From Lucinisca nassula (Eukaryota > Mollusca > Bivalvia > Lucinida > Lucinidae), in assembly GCA_963580285.1 (NCBI GenBank), contig OY757011.1, positions 151,837,092 to 151,901,091 of the forward strand: a stretch of 64,000 nt of DNA, written 5' to 3'. The number at the start of each line of letters is the position of its first letter. Position 1 is the first letter of the stretch. Both the position numbers and the translations under genes were made by a program. Under the pieces are notes generated by a model. That model worked only from the letters and a program-made list of their open reading frames with translations, was not told the origin of the DNA and searched no databases. This document shows, one piece after another, positions 22,101 to 34,100 of the stretch.

Positions 22101-25100
22101 GAAGGTCAGTAAGTGTTTCTCTGGGTACTCCAGGTTTGGATGGCCAGTTGGTGTTTCATTGGGTACTCCAGGTTTGGATGGCCAGTTGGTGTTTCTCTGG
22201 GTACTCCAGGTTTGGAAGGTCAGTTGGTGTTTCTCTGGGTACTCCAGGTTTGGAAGGTCAGTTAGTGTTTCTCTGGGTACTCCAGGTTTGGAAGGCCAGT
22301 TGGTGTTTCTCTGGGTACTCCAGGTTTGGAAGGCCAGTTGGTGTTTCTCTGGGTACTCCAGGTTTGGAAGGCCAGTTGGTGTTTCTCTGGGTACTCCAGG
22401 TTTGGAAGGTCAGTTAGTGTTTCTCTGGGTACTCCAGGTTTGGAAGGTCAGTTGGTGTTTCTCTGGGTACTCAAGGTTTGGAAGGTCAGTGGTGTTTCTC
22501 AGGGTACTCAAGGTTTGGAAGGTCAGTTGGTGTTTCTCTGGGTACTCCAGGTTTGGAAGGTCAGTTAGTGTTTCTCTGGGTACTCCAGGTTTGGAAGGTC
22601 AGTTAGTGTTTCTCTGGGTACTCCAGGTTTGGAAGGTCAGTTGGTGTTTCTCTGGGTACTCCAGGTTTGGAAGGTAAGTTAATGTTTCTCTGGGTACTCC
22701 AGGTTTGGAAGGTCAGTTGGTGTTTCTCTGGGTACTTCAGGTTTGGAAGGTCAGTTGGTGTTTCTCTGGATACTCAAGGTTTGGAAGGTCAGTTAGTGTT
22801 TCTCAGGGTACTCCAGGTTTGGAAGGTCAGTTAGTGTTTCTCTGGGTACTCCAGGTTTGGAAGGTAAGTTAATGTTTCTCTGGGTACTCCAGGTTTGGAA
22901 GGTCAGTTGGTGTTTCTCTGGGTACTTCAGGTTTGGAAGGTCAGTTGGTGTTTCTCTGGATACTCAAGGTTTGGAAGGTCAGTTAGTGTTTCTCTGGGTA
23001 CTCCAGGTTTGGAAGGTCAGTTGGTGTTTCTCAGGGTACTCCAGGTTTGGAAGGTCAGTTAGTGTTTCTCTGGGTACTCCAGGTTTGGAAGGTCAGTTAG
23101 TGTTTCTCTGGGTACTACAGGTTTGGAAAGCCAGTTAGTGTTTCTCAGGGTACTCCCGGTTTGGAAGGTCAGTGGTGTTTTTTGGGTACTCAAGGTTTGG
23201 AAGGCCAGTTGGTGTTTCTCTGGGTACTCCAGGTTTGGAAGGTCAGTTAGTGTTTCTCTGGATACTCCAGGTTTGGAAGGTCAGTTGGTGTTTCTCTGGG
23301 TACTCCAGGTTTGGAAGGTCAGTTGGTGTTTCTCTAGGTTCTCAAGGTTTGGAAGGTCAGTGGTGTTTCTCTGGGTACTCCAGGTTTGGAAGGTCAGTTG
23401 GTGTTTCTCTGGGTACTTCAAGTTTGGAAGGTCAGTTGGTGTTTCTCTGGGTACTCCAGGTTTGAAAGGCATGTTGGTGTTTCTCTGGTTATACCCCCGC
23501 AAACGAAGTTTGAAGGGGGTATATAGGAGTCAGCTTGTCGTCTGTCGTCGTCGGTCCATTACAAAAAACTTTAACATTGCTCATAACTTCCTTATTCTTT
23601 GACCGATTTCTTTAATATTCACACACCACACACCTTGCCATTAGTACTTAAGATTGATATACACAAACCTGACCTTGACCTTTATGTTGACCTTGAGGAT
23701 GCGGGGGTATAATTGGCGCCCGTTAGGCGGCAGCTCTAGTTACTCCAGTTATGGAAGGTCAGTTGGTGTTTCTCTGGGTACTCCAGGTTTGGAAGGCCAG
23801 TTGGTGTTTCTCTGGGTACTCCAGGTTTGGTAGGCCAGTTGGTGTTTATCTGGGTACTCCAGGTTTTGCCAAAGATCAGCTTGATATAAGTGAAATAATA
23901 TTGAAAGTGTGATAAAAAGAAAAAAGAATGAGGAAAAAAAAAATCAAACACACCAGTATATCATCCCATGAGTGCAGGAAGGTGATAATTCAGCAAAGAA
24001 ATATAAGGCAGACCTCACCTAGTTGCACTTGTAGGATGAATATTATTTTCTTTTGGCTGAAAAACTAAGAAGCTTTTGCAGTGCAAAAATAATGCAACAC
24101 CAGACCTGAGAAGAAAAAACATCCAATTGAAAACTTGTGGTTGTAAATAACAGATATTTTGATTGAAATGTATTTCCTAGCACCAACACTACTTGCAGAA
24201 GGTTTCAAAGCATTTAAGGGGAAGGGGAACACCTTCAGGGGAGGCAACTCCTGCAAAAGTATTTTTGTCTCCCATGTCAATAGAGGTCAACTCTTAAAGG
24301 AAAGAGTTTGCTCCTGAGGAGCAAATTCTTTTAAGTATAGACCCCTTTTACAGGGGACAGGGCTTATAGAAAAGTGAACAGGAAGTCCTGAAAGTTGTCT
24401 ACCTTTGAAAAATGGCGGACAAATCTGCCAGGTGTTCCCATTCCCCTTAATTATCACTGAAAATTTTGGAAAACATGATTGTCATCTTTAGAATGTTAAG
24501 AGATTCTTGGATAGGCGAGTCTTTGCCTTTGTTATGTACAATATGAGGAGTGAATGAAGTTTTTGATAAAAAAAAATTAAATAAATAGAAACAATTCTTT
24601 TATTTTCAAGTAAAGCATCTGCATACTCATAGGGTATCTACTGTCATACGATTTGTCAGGTATACAAATAGACCCTTGCCAAAAACAGGGTCAAAAATTA
24701 CTTTTACTCATGAAAATCAAGGTCACTAGCTTGGCCTTGCCTAGCAACAACATGACTTCATACTTAAGTGGTGGATGAGTGATAATTTGGTTAGGCTTGT
24801 ATCTGTGCCAATGCACTCACCAAAGTAGATTTTTCTTCGATCTTTTCTCATTTCTTATCCTGTTTTGAGAAAATGTACACAGAATAATGTCAAGAATTAA
24901 ACCATATTTTTGAAGCCTCTGTGGTGTAGTGATTAAGCTAGTCGCCTCATTAACAAGGGGTCTTTGGCTTTATTCCAGGCTTCTCCAGACGTTCCGATGA
25001 GTCTTTAAACTGAGGTCCCATCTCCATATGACCTTAACTGTCGGTGGCGTAAACCAATTTTTTTTTCATGCTTACTGACATGCATATATAATACTGGTAA

Positions 25101-28100
25101 ACAATCTTTTGTGGGTATATTAATTCAGATTCGTATGTTTGCTTTCAGATTTATAAATCAACAAAATGCAATGACATGGTTCAAACCAACTGTTGTCCAA
25201 GGGGACCATTCTGTGCTTTTGCACATGTAGAACGTAAGTAACCAATTTAGATTTGTATTAAGATAGCATGGAAACAAGTTTCTTTTCTGTGATTTTTTTT
25301 AAGGGAGACATATTTATGACATTCGGTTGGTTGGTTGATTTGAGGTTTAGCATCCCCGTCAACACTGTAATGGTCATTTTGGAAACGTTGCTTCCACTTT
25401 TGTGGGACTTTTAACCGACAAATGACTTTCTGTATTATTCCTTTGTAGAGATTGATCATGAAATATTATCTCTGGTTATTCTCCCTATCCTGGGGGTTCA
25501 AGAAGGGACAGTTACAGTTTCTGATGAGAGATTGTGGACTGTACTGGTTTAGTTTTATGTATGAGCCTGTCCAGGAAAAGTTTGTTAGTTAAACTGACCT
25601 GCTTGGCATGACCTGAATAGTGTTGACTGGGCCTTACATACCACACCAACCAACCAGTATTCTTTCCTGTGAATAGAGACCCTGAAAAATGTGTCTACCC
25701 TCAACCTATTTTGTACTCGAAAACCCAAAACGGGTACCCTGGCAAAAAGTGTAGGCCCAGATCAGACGCTGCAGGATGTGGCGTCTGATCTGGGCCTACA
25801 ATATTTGCAAAAAGTTCAGCTATTTTCCAAATATATTTTAAAGATAACACAACCTGCCACCCCTACTTTTCGAAATGGACACCTTCCATTTATAAAGAGG
25901 AAGATTCCAATGGTACAAAAAGGGTTAAAGGAAGGAATTTTCTCCTTTGGAGCAAATTCTTTCCTTTAACCCTTATCATGCTGAACACAACAACCTTACC
26001 TTTGCAAACAGTGTAGATCAAGATCAGATGGCTTCTGTAGAAGCCGTCTGATCAGGATCTACACTGTTTGTCATAGAGTTTGTGAATTGAACAACTACAT
26101 TATGTCAAGTAATTTGATTGGTTGATAGTCAGCAATGGGTGTGTCTAGACAAAAATCATTTTTGACAGTGTTGCCTCCCCATGAAGTTGAGCCACCCCCG
26201 TCCATAGGGGCTTGAAGAAATATATGGGCTGCACAATGCTTCCATGCAGAGCTGAATCTGGCCCGCACACTAGTACTGGTAAACCGCTTAGAGGATCTAA
26301 GCTTGTCCAGGAACCGCGGTGCGAGGGGGACCGTCCATGCTAATAAACCCTATTGGTTTCATTGGGCGACAGGGTTTGAGATGTCATTTCATCTCAATGT
26401 CGGGTAAAAGTCCCACAAAATTGGAAGCAACGTCTCCAAAATGACCTTTACAGTGTTGATGGGGACGTTAAACCTCAAATCAAAATCAAACAAACCATGA
26501 AGTTGAGTTCCTTCCCCTTAAATAAGGAAAGAGAAAGCATGGGGGTGCCCAAAAAACACACAGGCTGTATATTATAGGGAAATTATTGAAATTTATTTTT
26601 CATGCCAAAAATTGTTTTTAATTTTTAAGGAACCAAGCCAAATTGCAGTGCCGACTAGTCTAATAGCCATGCTTAGCATTATCATGTCTGTTCAGTCCTT
26701 CTGCAGTCCTCTTATGAGGTTAAGAAGTAACAGAAGAAAGGAAGAAGTCTGTTGAGCAAAGGATCCACTTGAAATGTTAAATATGTTCTATAAAAGTGTT
26801 ATCCTTTGGAAGCAAGGAATACACCACAGAACTAGAAAATATGAAGTGTACATTTTTTCTGGGCCAGACTAGCTAGTTTCGGCCAATTAGGCCTCATCAG
26901 TGACCCTCAAATATTTTCAAAATTCTTGAAAGGAATCAATGATCCCAAAGGACAAGAAAATATAAACTACACTATGATGGAGGGCAGGGAGACTTTTTAC
27001 GGCCGCCACACATTCCCAGACACCAGCTGTAGTGACGTTGAATATGTTCTATAAAAGGGTTATCCTTTGGAAGGAAGGAATACACCACAGAACTAGAAAA
27101 TATGAAGCCTTATTTTCATTGGATGGTCAGGTGGTTTTTCTCGGGGTCCTCCAGTTGATCTCCATCTTTGATTAAAATCAAAGACTGTCTTGAATATAAG
27201 TGAAATATCTTTAAACAAGTTGTAAAAGCCTAACTGAAAAGAAAAGATGACAGGGAGTTTGGGGCTGGTTGTAGAGGCAGAATTTTTCTTTCCAGGGCCT
27301 ATGATTTTCTTTTAAGAGTGGCCTTCCTTTTGAAGTTATAGTATTTTAAGCTTTGCTAAAACTTTCCTTATTGTGCTTCAGTGGCTCAAACACCTTTTTT
27401 GGACCATGAAAATTTGTTTAAGATAGGGGTAATTGGAGCCACTCGTGTTTAATCATAGTGCCAGATCAGGATTCATAATGGGGATAATATTCTGGGGCCA
27501 GTTGTTCAAAACTAACGACGTCGTTAGTTCACATATCGTTAAAACTTTAATCATTTAGTATGGCAAATACATGTATGCTCATATTTTTGCTGAAAAAATG
27601 AGAGCAGCTTTTGCGTATGCAAAAGCTGCTCTCATTTTTTCAGCAAAAATAATACTATATCAGACAGTGTACTTGCTAGAACAGTTAACAATTTGACCAC
27701 TAACGAGCTTGTTAAGCTAACGAAGCTTTGAACAACTGGCCCCTGATCTTCTATAAGGCAAAGGCATGTTGTATAAACAGCATACCTTTTCAGGATAAAA
27801 TAAGAAAAAAAATGTGTAACAAATCCTAAATACATGGATGCCTGGAGCTTAACTTAATGATCCTAAGTATTGGGACAGATAAGCCTAAGCAAATGGTGAA
27901 GACAAGATCAGACTGCTTCTGAAGGAGCAGTCTGATCCGGATCTTCACTGTTTGCCATTCCATCTTCACCTTTTGGACTCCTTGCTGGATAGTGAAACAA
28001 ATTTGTAAAAACTTTCAGGAGCATTACTGCAAGCCTTTGAGGTGTCCGAATTCTTAGGATGTTTTGGGTAAATATATGGATACCGTGAGCTTATGTAAGG

Positions 28101-31100
28101 ATTCTTTAGGGGCTCAAGAACAAGTTCAAATTAACTATGAATTACATTCACACACCCGTGCAACATAGTGCATTTTTCACATCTCCAAATTGACTATTTT
28201 TTCTGGTGAAATCTGTGATATTTTTCTTACAAATACTGCAAATATAGGTTGTGGCTGCTCATTAGAACCGCCTCATTGACGCGGTTCTAACGAGTACCCA
28301 CAACCTATGTCTTGGAGCAAAAATAAGAAAAATAATGTATACCTCCCATAAACCCCAGTTTTCTCTATATAAAGTGGGGTTTAGGGGGATGTTCATTTCA
28401 TGGACTTGTTCGCGTGATGGTAAACGAGCCATTGACATTTCAGGGAATTTGTTCTGATGATTGCCTCTATTGATTGTTACAGATGAGATGACAACGCAAC
28501 GTGATATAGCAGCCCAGGGTTCAACTATACTAGCAGCTATGATATCTAATCTGCTACCACAGGCTACTGTAAACAGTTCTCTTATATCAACTATACAAAT
28601 GTCCGCTCCTAGTATTACAAGTTATAATCAGGTTGTGGTGAGTAATTTCTAATCTGCTTTGGCTACTGGCATCAAGAAACCCCAGATAAGAGGGTGTATC
28701 CACATATTATTTTCCTTATTTCTGCATAAAAATATATATGTGGGTGTTCAGTAGAAGTGCCTCAGTGAGGCGCTTAAAATGAGTACCAAAAACATACCTT
28801 TTGTGCAGAAATAAGAAAAATATGAGTACTTTTCGGATGAAAAATGTACCTTATCTGGAACTATGACTGAATGCATTATCGTGTAAGAAGTGATGTGATT
28901 ACCATTTTTTAATTGAACGGAATCTTCCACATTATATAAAGCAGGAGTCTGTTTCTAACTTTAGTGTTACCAAGCTCGGTTATAGAAATTGATTTAAGAT
29001 TGGCGGTACTTTTTGCTAACAGTGAAAGCCTGATCAAACGCTGCTCTAGACCTGCACTTTTTGCGAATGACTCTGGACTTTGCTCGTGAGGAGCAAACTC
29101 TATTCTTTGAGAGCAGGCCATAATCTTCAGAAGGGCTTAGTGTACAAGAATGCAAACAGGAAGTTGTTTCCCTTGTAAAATGGCCAAATATATGCCATGT
29201 GTGTGATTCATAGCTAACAAGGAACTTTTGAAACAGGCAGTTTCTGTTTACATTGAGTCGGGTGATCTTTCTACAGGTACTATGGTTTTCACACATCAGT
29301 AATAGATAGATGGAGACAAGAATTTAACCCTCACTATACTGAATGTTTCAACATACACTCCTCCCCATTTTTCAGCCTTCTGTGTTGCATGTTTACAATT
29401 TTTACCATGGATTCTTTCTTTCTACTGATACTGCGATCTGTCACATTTGACCATTACTCGCAGGCAGGCCTCGAGAAAATGCCGGTTTTCCGGTTCCGGA
29501 CCGATTTTGGCTTCCATAAACCAATTTTGACTTCAGAAGGAGGTTAAAAAATCGGTCCATAATTCAATAACATTTTAAAAAAATCAGTTTTAAAATTTTC
29601 GCAAAATCATTATGTTGTAAAAACAAGCTGACTGTTTGCCACTGATAATCCAAGCATGTACATGTATTGTTACAAAAAATGCCTACAGCACTAGGTGTTA
29701 GACCGGTTCATTATCTAACTAGGCCAAAATTGGACCAGTCCACGTCGGGTTCTTTGATCTTATCGCAGCGAAATTTGACTCATGTGTCAAAATTATTAAA
29801 CTGTGAACACTGGCCTCAGGCGTTAACGGCAAGTTGGCAGGGTGAGAAAATTAGGTTAATCAATGCAGGACATATGCTAGTTTGTTTACACAAGTCATTA
29901 ATTTGTGGCTTACTATTGAACCGGTATTTGAATATAAAATTTTTTTTTTTTTTCACAGGGCGCAAATTTTCAATACACACCTATCATGTCTGAACATTGC
30001 GTCTTAAGCCTTCGAGAGAAAATGCCTTTTTTTCACCCATTCTAAACAATATTTTTTTAAAGAAATACGCTCCATTGAAACCAATAGCATAAACCACGTA
30101 TGTATTACACTTTTGAATGAATTAAAATGAAACCGCATGATCATTTTCCGATCACTTGGCTTCAATATCTGTTGCCATTTGCAGACAAAGCAATTTGTTA
30201 CAGGCTTGTGTAATCGTGAAATATGTATTTATATTCTTATTTCACGATATTTATATTCTTTAGAACTCGGTTCGGCCATGTAAGATTTTCATTGACTCTC
30301 TTTCGGCCGTGTTTTGGTTCGAGAGTAAAGAAATGATTTTTGATTTTTTAACCCGTTCAAAACGATTTTTTTTAGAAATTCGCTCTATTAAAATCAATGA
30401 CATAAAACAGGTGTGTGTGGGTTACGTCCTTGACTACATTAATGTGTATTGTGTAAACGGAAACCGTATGAAATCATTTTCCGACCACGTGGCTGCAATA
30501 TCGGTCGCCATTTGTAAACAAAGCAATTTGGGCAAAATCAAGATGCGTGAAATAAGAGAAATATTTTAAAGGTTTTAAAAAAGAAAAAATAATTTAGTGA
30601 CCATTGAACTGGTCTTTGACTGCGCAATGCTGGTTGTTTCCCTTTAGTGGTCTTCAGGTACTGAGTGACCCGGATATTGAGAAAATGAAAGTAGATGAAA
30701 TCTTGCGTAGAAAATGAAAGTAGATGAAATCTGAACAATCTGAGCAATGATGGCTGTTTATAATTGAAATACTGGTGCTCATATTCGTTGACAAGTGTAA
30801 GCACAATTTTGGTATGTCATTGGTTATGCTACCAACACGTTTTGAAATTGCAAATCACCAAGGACGTTTACGGAAATTACCGAAACCGATCGGCAATTTC
30901 CGTTATTTTTGGCGAAATCTGGCTGAACCGATTTGGATTCTTCAGTTTCTGGAGCCCTCCTCGCAGGTGTACATTAGATACACTCCAGGTTTTTGCAGGA
31001 GGAAAGCCTACACAGTAATCATGTAATTACAGTAGGGTTCTTTAACCTGCACAGGGGATGGTTCTCCCAGAATAGGGGGCCTCCAAAGGACTGTGCACTT

Positions 31101-34100
31101 TATGATATTCATCCCTGCAAATGATGCCAACGGAGCGTGTTCTGACATTGAAATTTTATTGCGGCTGCTGGGGATCGAACCCGGGATCTAGCATCAGAGG
31201 CAAGTGCACTAACCACTGAGCTATCACGCTCCTATGTGTGTGGATTCAGAAGCAGAAAGGAAAGCAGTGTAGATCCTGATCAGCCACCTTACATGAAACC
31301 AGCTGATCTGGATCTATGGATATATCAGGGGCCAGTTGTTCAAAGCATCGTTAGCTTAACGAGCTCGTTAGTGGTCTTATTGTTAACTGTTCTAGTAAGT
31401 TTAATATTTAAAATTTTGGTATTTTTGCTGAAAAAATGTGAGCAGCTTTTGCATTTGCAAAAGCTGCTCACATTTTTTCAGCAAAATATTAGCATATTTG
31501 CCATAATAAATGATCAAAGTTTTAACGATAAGTTAGCTAACAACGTCGTTAGTTTTGAACAACTGGCCCCTGGGGCTCAGCATGGTGAGGGTTAACAAGT
31601 TGTTTAGAATTTGATTCTTAACAGAAAAAGTCACAATTTTTTTTTACATAGCCTTACTTGTGTTTACAGGCATCAACCACTACAAATGGTGTGGCAACAT
31701 CATCTATAAAAATGCCGGATCCTATAGGGAAAGAAAGAATATATAGTACATCTGTACCAGTAAGTATTCTTGGTGTAAAATTTTGAGGACTGATGTTCAA
31801 GTATAAACCTTGTTCACTGAACTTTGGACTACAGACAGCAACAACTTCTGTGCCAAATTGACAAATTTTGCATTAACCCTTTAAACGGCGAGAAAATCTA
31901 CATCTGAAAATGTCGTCTGCTTATGTTGTCTGCCGAATCTTCTTGCAAACTTTTTAAAAATAGTTTTGCATACAGGCAAACAGTGTGAACTCATACAACA
32001 GGTCTTGTTCAGAAACAAGGCTTGGCTGTATTATTAGCCCTTCAATTGTTGCAAAAATTTATAGAGCAGTAGGACTGTCTAATGTAGAGGGGGGTGATTG
32101 GGTGAAGCAGAGGTGACCTGTATCTTGAATCACTAGGGCATCCAACTGATATTGGCTTACAGTTGGACAAGGGCTGCTGTCTTTGCAGCAGTTAAGGGAA
32201 GAGAGGCATTGCTGCTATTTCTTCTGTTTCATTCATTTTGCTCTTTCTCTGTTGTCCCTCACTTTCATCTCCTCTACAATCTCTTCTTTCTCTTTTCTCC
32301 CTTACTCTGGGAGACTACACAAAATGACCCACAAGGGTTGATGTGTTGTTAAAAAAAAAAGAAAAAATCAATCAATTAATTTGCCCAGCAGAGGATTCAC
32401 ATGCAATACCAGGCTTTACTTTTTCTGAAAAACAAGAACAAAATGAAATTTATGAATTTTGGCGGAGGCTTGCTTCATTTCATATGAAATGACAACTCGA
32501 GGTAAGATCCTGTTTCTTTTCATGTTTTTCAGGCAATAGCTAACAGTACCAATAATATAGCAAACCATAACTCTGTTAGTCCTCTACCAGAGCCTATAGG
32601 GAAAGGTCGATCTAGTTCTACATCTAGCAGTATTACCTCTAATGATAGTGTTTCTAACTATATGAGAGCTCCTGGGTCAGAAAGGGAAGACATACAGGTT
32701 AGTAAGGCTTCAACAGACTTACCTCATTTGAGCAAATACTGTTACACAACACATATTGTTCCAGATGCAAATACTGTTACACAACACATATTGCCCCAGA
32801 TGTAAATACTGTTACACAGTTCACATATTGCCCCAGATGCAAATACTGCTACACAACACATATTGCCCCAGATGCAAATACCAATACACAACACATACTG
32901 CCCCAGATGCAAATACTGTTACACAACACATATTGCTCCAGATGCAAATACTGTTACACAACACCAGCCCCCACCCATTGGGGCTTGAAGAAATATATGG
33001 GCTGCATGATGCTTCCACTGGAGTTGAAACCGACCTGCACACGAGTACTGGTAAACCGCTTAGACGATTTAAGCCTGCCCAGGCAAAGTGTTTCGAGTCG
33101 ACTCGTCCATGCTTATAAACCCTATTGGTTTCATTGGGCGGCAGGGCTTGAGATGTCATTTCATCTCAATGTCGGGTAAAAGTCCCACAAAATTGGAAGC
33201 AACGTCTCCAAAATGACCTTTATAGTGTTGACGGGGACGTTAAACCTCAATCAAACAAACAAAATGTTACACAACACATATTGCTTCAGATACAAATACT
33301 GTTACACAACACATATTACCCCAGATGCAAATACCATTACATTGGCCCCCGTCCATCGGGGCTTTAAGAAATAGATGGGCTGCATGGTGCTTCCACGCAG
33401 AACTTAATCCGACTGCACATGAGTACTGGTAAACCGCTTAGAGGATCTAAGCCTGTCCAGGCAAAGCTATGCTAGTCGGACCGTCCATGCTTATAAACCC
33501 TATTGGTTTCATTGGGCAACAGGGCTTGAGATGTCATTTCATCTCAGTGTCGGGTAAAAGTCCCATAAAATTAGATGTGATGTCTCCAAAATGACCTATA
33601 CAGTGTTGACAGGGACGTTAAACCTTAAATCAAACAAAAGTTACACAACGCATATTGCCCAAGATGCGCTTACTGTTACACAACACATATTGCTCCAGAT
33701 GCAAATACTGTTACACAACACTATTGCCCCAGATGCAAATACTGTTACACAACACATAGGTTTTTTTGTTTGATTTTGGGGTAACACTGTATAGGTTATT
33801 TTGGAGACGTTACTTTCCATTTTTGTGGGACTTTCACCCGACAGTTTTGCTGCAGATGCAAATACTGCTACACAACATACTGCGCCAGATGCAAATACTG
33901 TTACACAACACATATTTCCCAAGATGCAAATACTGTTACACAACACATATTGCCCCAGATGCAAATACAATGTACTGTTACACAACACATATTGCCCCAG
34001 ATGCAAACACTGTTACACAACACTATTGCCCCAGATGCAAATACTGTTACACAACACATATTCCTCCAGATGCAAATACTGTTACACAACACATATTGCC

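Larger units (their letters stand above)
27375..28445. repeat. Decayed pogo-type MITE carrying three nested MITEs
   Basis: The outer element is seen as CAGTGGCTCAAACACC (27378), GGGGCTCAAGAACAAGTTCA (28110) and GGTAAACGAGCCATTGAC (28421). Inside lie a GGGGCCAGTTGTTCAAA MITE (27493-27744), a TA-D MITE (27855-28072) and a CATTACGAAAACAC-family MITE (28143-28421). It ends about 40 bp before unk exon 5. Confidence 0.6.

Noticed and set aside
17354..23602. Overlapping frames of up to 269 residues with 38-residue periods
   Set aside because: The same DNA is open in all three frames because the 38-bp unit lacks stops; this is a property of the minisatellite, not a gene.
29667..30569. Candidate second gene (frames of 108 and 86 residues)
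   Set aside because: The two frames lie in a degenerate duplicated segment, show no common protein sequence and no domain.
31150..31235. tRNA gene on the minus strand
   Set aside because: The tRNA-like head continues into a body shared with 63278-63545, so it is a SINE-like repeat.
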